Notes under the pieces: generated by a model | Database searches by the model: none | Told to the model about the DNA's origin: nothing | The model's input: only the letters and a program-made list of their open reading frames with translations | Source of the DNA: Lysobacterales bacterium | GTDB lineage: Bacteria; Pseudomonadota; Gammaproteobacteria; Xanthomonadales; Xanthomonadaceae | Length of the DNA stretch: 21,686 nucleotides | Direction of reading: 5' to 3' | NCBI GenBank assembly: GCA_016718605.1 | Contig: JADKCY010000029.1 | Span: forward strand, 1 to 21,686 | Shown here: positions 19,789-21,686 of the stretch, piece by piece | How the letters are laid out: every line of letters starts with the position of its first letter | Numbering within the stretch: position 1 is the stretch's first letter | Made by a program: the position numbers and the translations under genes

Positions 19789-20547
19789 CTACCTATACGA
19801 ATATTCCTGCTCTGCCATCTCGCAAAATATCCCGCACTGGACCTCTGGCTCGTCTTTGTAGTGGCCAATCCCCGGCTTCAATTCATCCAAGAAGATGCGC
19901 TCTTCGCCGACTCGAACAATCCGAACTCCAAGCCGCCTCGACTCAACAGCCATTCTGGAGAACATCAGTGGGAAATCTTGACGCACTTTGTTCCAGTACC
20001 CAGCGCCTGTGGCTTTCGCGCATCCGATGCAGTTGTTGTGCTTGTATCCAAGCCTGTACATGACCGGCAACTCGATACCTGCGCGCTCGATAAGTGCCAG
20101 GCAGTCGGAATGCTCAAGGCCACGTTCAAGAACTGGTGAAATAGCGTTGATGTTGTTTGCGTCAAGGAAATCGTCCCAGCGGCCCTGTTCTTCGGCGCAA
20201 TAGCCAAAGACATGCTGGTCTGTAGGCTTCTCGAACTTCTGCCGAACCTGCTTTTTTAGAAGCCTGGTGCATGGAGCTCCTTTTACGCCGGAGATGTAGG
20301 ACTCTTTCCTAAACACCTCATAGATAGATCCGTCGTACCTCTCATTCAGCATATTGACAATCGGCACACCGAACCATTTTTCGCAGTCGGCCGCGAACCG
20401 GTCGTTGTCTGCGTGTTCTTCGCGAACGACACAACGGGCAACCACCAGGGGCAGACGGCCAGCGTTGGCAACAATAGTCAGCTTCGTTGCCGCAGCCGAT
20501 GCAGCACCGCACGAAAACCAGCAGATAATCCGTTTTGGAGTAGTCAT
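19789..20547 (-). CDS. PAPS-reductase/PP-loop family protein with Cys cluster
   Basis: This 252-residue protein has a PP-loop (FSCGAASAAATK, loop at 12-18) like that of PAPS reductases and related AMP-forming sulfur-transfer enzymes. Further marks are APCTRLLKK with Cys93, the HNNCIGCAKATGAGYWNKVR block with Cys173 and Cys176, and CGIFC with Cys238 and Cys242. The cysteines could hold an iron-sulfur cluster, as in DndC- or TtcA-like proteins. Phage members are usually just called PAPS reductase family; substrate and role, such as nucleic-acid thiolation or sulfur scavenging, are unknown. The ATG overlaps the previous stop (ATGA), with a GGGAGG five bases upstream. Confidence 0.8.
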   Translation of the reverse strand: MTTPKRIICWFSCGAASAAATKLTIVANAGRLPLVVARCVVREEHADNDRFAADCEKWFGVPIVNMLNERYDGSIYEVFRKESYISGVKGAPCTRLLKKQVRQKFEKPTDQHVFGYCAEEQGRWDDFLDANNINAISPVLERGLEHSDCLALIERAGIELPVMYRLGYKHNNCIGCAKATGAGYWNKVRQDFPLMFSRMAVESRRLGVRIVRVGEERIFLDELKPGIGHYKDEPEVQCGIFCEMAEQEYSYR

Positions 20548-20906
20548 GCAGCCTCCCGAGTTTCATCCCGCAAACAATCAATCGCCTCTTGCGGCACGAT
20601 GTAGCCAAGCCCCTTCAGGTACTCCAGCCGATCAGCTGCTGCTGCTGCGTCTTCGTCCTGCAAAGTCTCCCCGTCATGCGGCAGCCCAATCGATGTTCGC
20701 TTAGCCTCGGCAAGCATCGCACTCACCACACGATGCCGGGCTAGCCATGCTTCGCAATGCTCGGGGCCAAACGTGACTTCTGGCGGGAGATCAGATTTGA
20801 ATGTCACGCGATTAACCGCAACGTGAGTGACGAAACCGCCATAGACGGGTTCGTAGCAATAGACCTCGCAGCGGCCATCCATGCTGGAAAATCGGCAATA
20901 GCTCAT
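20544..20906 (-). CDS. Conserved-looking phage protein (MSYCRFSS type), 120 aa
   Basis: This is a 120-residue protein starting MSYCRFSSMDGRCEVYCYE, with three Cys in the first 17 residues. GGFVTHVAVNR, SIGLPHDGETL and LEYLKGLGYIVPQEAIDCL follow. The pattern is familiar from prophages, but I know no function. ATG 20906 has a GGAGGGG upstream and overlaps the previous TGA (ATGA), so it is preferred to the start at 20927. The C-terminal helix lies next to the PAPS-like gene start. Confidence 0.7.
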   Translation of the reverse strand: MSYCRFSSMDGRCEVYCYEPVYGGFVTHVAVNRVTFKSDLPPEVTFGPEHCEAWLARHRVVSAMLAEAKRTSIGLPHDGETLQDEDAAAAADRLEYLKGLGYIVPQEAIDCLRDETREAA

Positions 20907-21100
20907 GCACCCCTCCGTGCAGCGCATGCAGCTAAAACAGCATCCCTGCTAGGGCTTCCCGCTGTAGAAGCAATTACCCCCAGCATGCCCTCTTGCCGCT
21001 GCTTAGATGGCCTCGCGCTGATAACAAGCCGGGCGCAGCATTGAACGCAAGCCAGGTTGTAGGTGTTTCGTGTCTGGCAGTCTTTGCATTTGGTGGTCAT
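20903..21100 (-). CDS. Small zinc-finger-like protein, 65 aa
   Basis: This 65-residue protein has CKDC at 5-8 and CVQCC at about 18-22, a probable four-Cys zinc site, then a variable tail. ATG 21100 has GAGGT six bases upstream, and both ends overlap neighbours. Unknown function. Confidence 0.6.
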   Translation of the reverse strand: MTTKCKDCQTRNTYNLACVQCCARLVISARPSKQRQEGMLGVIASTAGSPSRDAVLAACAARRGA

Positions 21101-21237
21101 GCTGCAACCTCAACGAATCCGCCCTTCAGCCACGCTTTCAGCAGCTTTCCGCTTTTGCTGCAGATGCCATCAGCTATCAACTGGTCCTGATCGATTCCGC
21201 GCTCGATTCCCTTGATTCGCCTCTGCCAAAACAGCAT
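21097..21237 (-). CDS. Very small basic protein, 27 or 46 aa
   Basis: The frame ends in TGA overlapping the next ATG (ATGA). The full frame from ATG 21237 gives 46 residues (ending LLKAWLKGGFVEVAA) but would overlap the replication-type gene by 68 bases. TTG 21180, with AGGA four bases upstream, gives only 27 residues and a normal 11-base overlap. The operon junction supports a gene here; the start is open. Confidence 0.45.
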   Translation of the reverse strand: MLFWQRRIKGIERGIDQDQLIADGICSKSGKLLKAWLKGGFVEVAA

Positions 21238-21686
21238 CAAGAGCTATCTGGCTGACGGGCCGCTGTGCCCACAGTGTTCCTGCCTTCTCTGGGTCGGCGC
21301 CAAAAACCTTGCGGGATGCGTCAGCAATGCGCTGCTTGGCGACTTCTGGCGATACGCTGGTTTTTCCCGGAGCAGGCAAGGCCTCAAGGCGAGGAGGAAT
21401 GTCAGCCCACGCCCCTTTGGCCAACTCAGCACTAAAAATTGAGCTCCAGCGCTTTCCAAGCCCGCTCCATGAGCCATTTCGCAGGTCAAAACTGCCAATA
21501 GTCGCGGCAGCCCAGAAGATCGCCGGATGCGACCACCTGTCGCCCCCGGTCTCTCTACGAACCATCTGCTGACACGCCTCACGAAACGCCGTTTCAGCAT
21601 CGATCGGTGGCCTGCACAACATCAGGAATTCAGGCAGGGTCGGCGGAAAGACTTTTGTCATGCAACCATCCAGCCCGTGTTTGATT
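21170..21686 (-). CDS. Replication-type protein, C-terminal part (runs off the window)
   Basis: The frame is open to base 21686, so the start lies outside; 171 residues are visible. The string KVFPPTLPEFLMLCRPP is a hallmark of phage replication proteins of the lambda P / helicase-loader type as I know them, and HPAIFWAAATIGSFDLRN with LGKRWSSIFSAEL continues the pattern. An internal ATG at 21661 exists, but the upstream codons (IKHGLDGC) extend the same family pattern, so it is not the start. If right, this protein brings the host helicase to the phage origin. Being first in the visible early operon fits. Confidence 0.6.
   Translation of the reverse strand, partial: IKHGLDGCMTKVFPPTLPEFLMLCRPPIDAETAFREACQQMVRRETGGDRWSHPAIFWAAATIGSFDLRNGSWSGLGKRWSSIFSAELAKGAWADIPPRLEALPAPGKTSVSPEVAKQRIADASRKVFGADPEKAGTLWAQRPVSQIALDAVLAEANQGNRARNRSGPVDS

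Noticed and set aside
1..21686. tRNA genes, integrase, att sites, CRISPR arrays or insertion sequences
   Set aside because: Reading both strands I saw no cloverleaf-like sequence, recombinase motifs, regular spaced repeats or IS ends. A tool search would be more sensitive for tRNA.

Overview
The window is one side of a tailed-phage genome or prophage, almost entirely coded on the minus strand, so the biological order runs from high to low coordinates. Base composition, codon habit and protein flavour suggest a proteobacterial host, most likely a betaproteobacterium. That is inference; no bacterial gene is visible to fix the host. No integrase, tRNA, att site or CRISPR array was seen, so lysogeny cannot be decided from this stretch.

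Right part (21686 to 15447): a tightly packed early/middle operon. It begins with the C-terminal part of a replication-type protein. It continues with many small, often cysteine-rich phage proteins, a PAPS-reductase-like protein, a DUF1367 protein, a Ref/HNH-type nuclease, a VRR-NUC nuclease, an NrdR-like zinc ribbon and, last, a protein resembling the lambda late antiterminator Q. Most genes overlap by ATGA/GTGA or sit 1-15 bases apart, so translational coupling is the rule. Several genes of 27-57 residues fill the remaining gaps.

Switch region (15446 to 14837): a lone plus-strand gene of unknown function, preceded by dyad sequences; then a leftward sigma70-like promoter; then, about 120 bases downstream, an intrinsic terminator. 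Next to a Q-like gene this reproduces the lambda pR'-tR'-Q layout, so late expression is probably controlled by processive antitermination.

Left part (14836 to 1): the late operon. First come three probable enzymes: an HTH-linked metallophosphoesterase, a DUF1937/nucleoside-deoxyribosyltransferase-like protein and a dATP/dGTP diphosphohydrolase N-domain protein. The lysis cassette follows: a pinholin-like holin with a dual start, a SAR-type GH24 endolysin, Rz and Rz1. Then come small and large terminase, an SGNH-hydrolase tailspike, portal, scaffold, N4-gp56-type major capsid protein, neck/structural proteins and the start of a second tailspike or fibre. Four intrinsic terminators lie between structural genes.

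The most striking signals are these. (1) The SGNH tailspike and the truncated fibre at the window edge have an identical 45-residue N-terminus, while their DNA differs at 11 of 137 positions, all synonymous. (2) A short Trp-containing motif recurs at both ends of the scaffold and at the portal N-terminus. (3) A lambda-type late switch is combined with terminators flanking the capsid cassette. (4) The major capsid gene has an unexplained 262-base leader.
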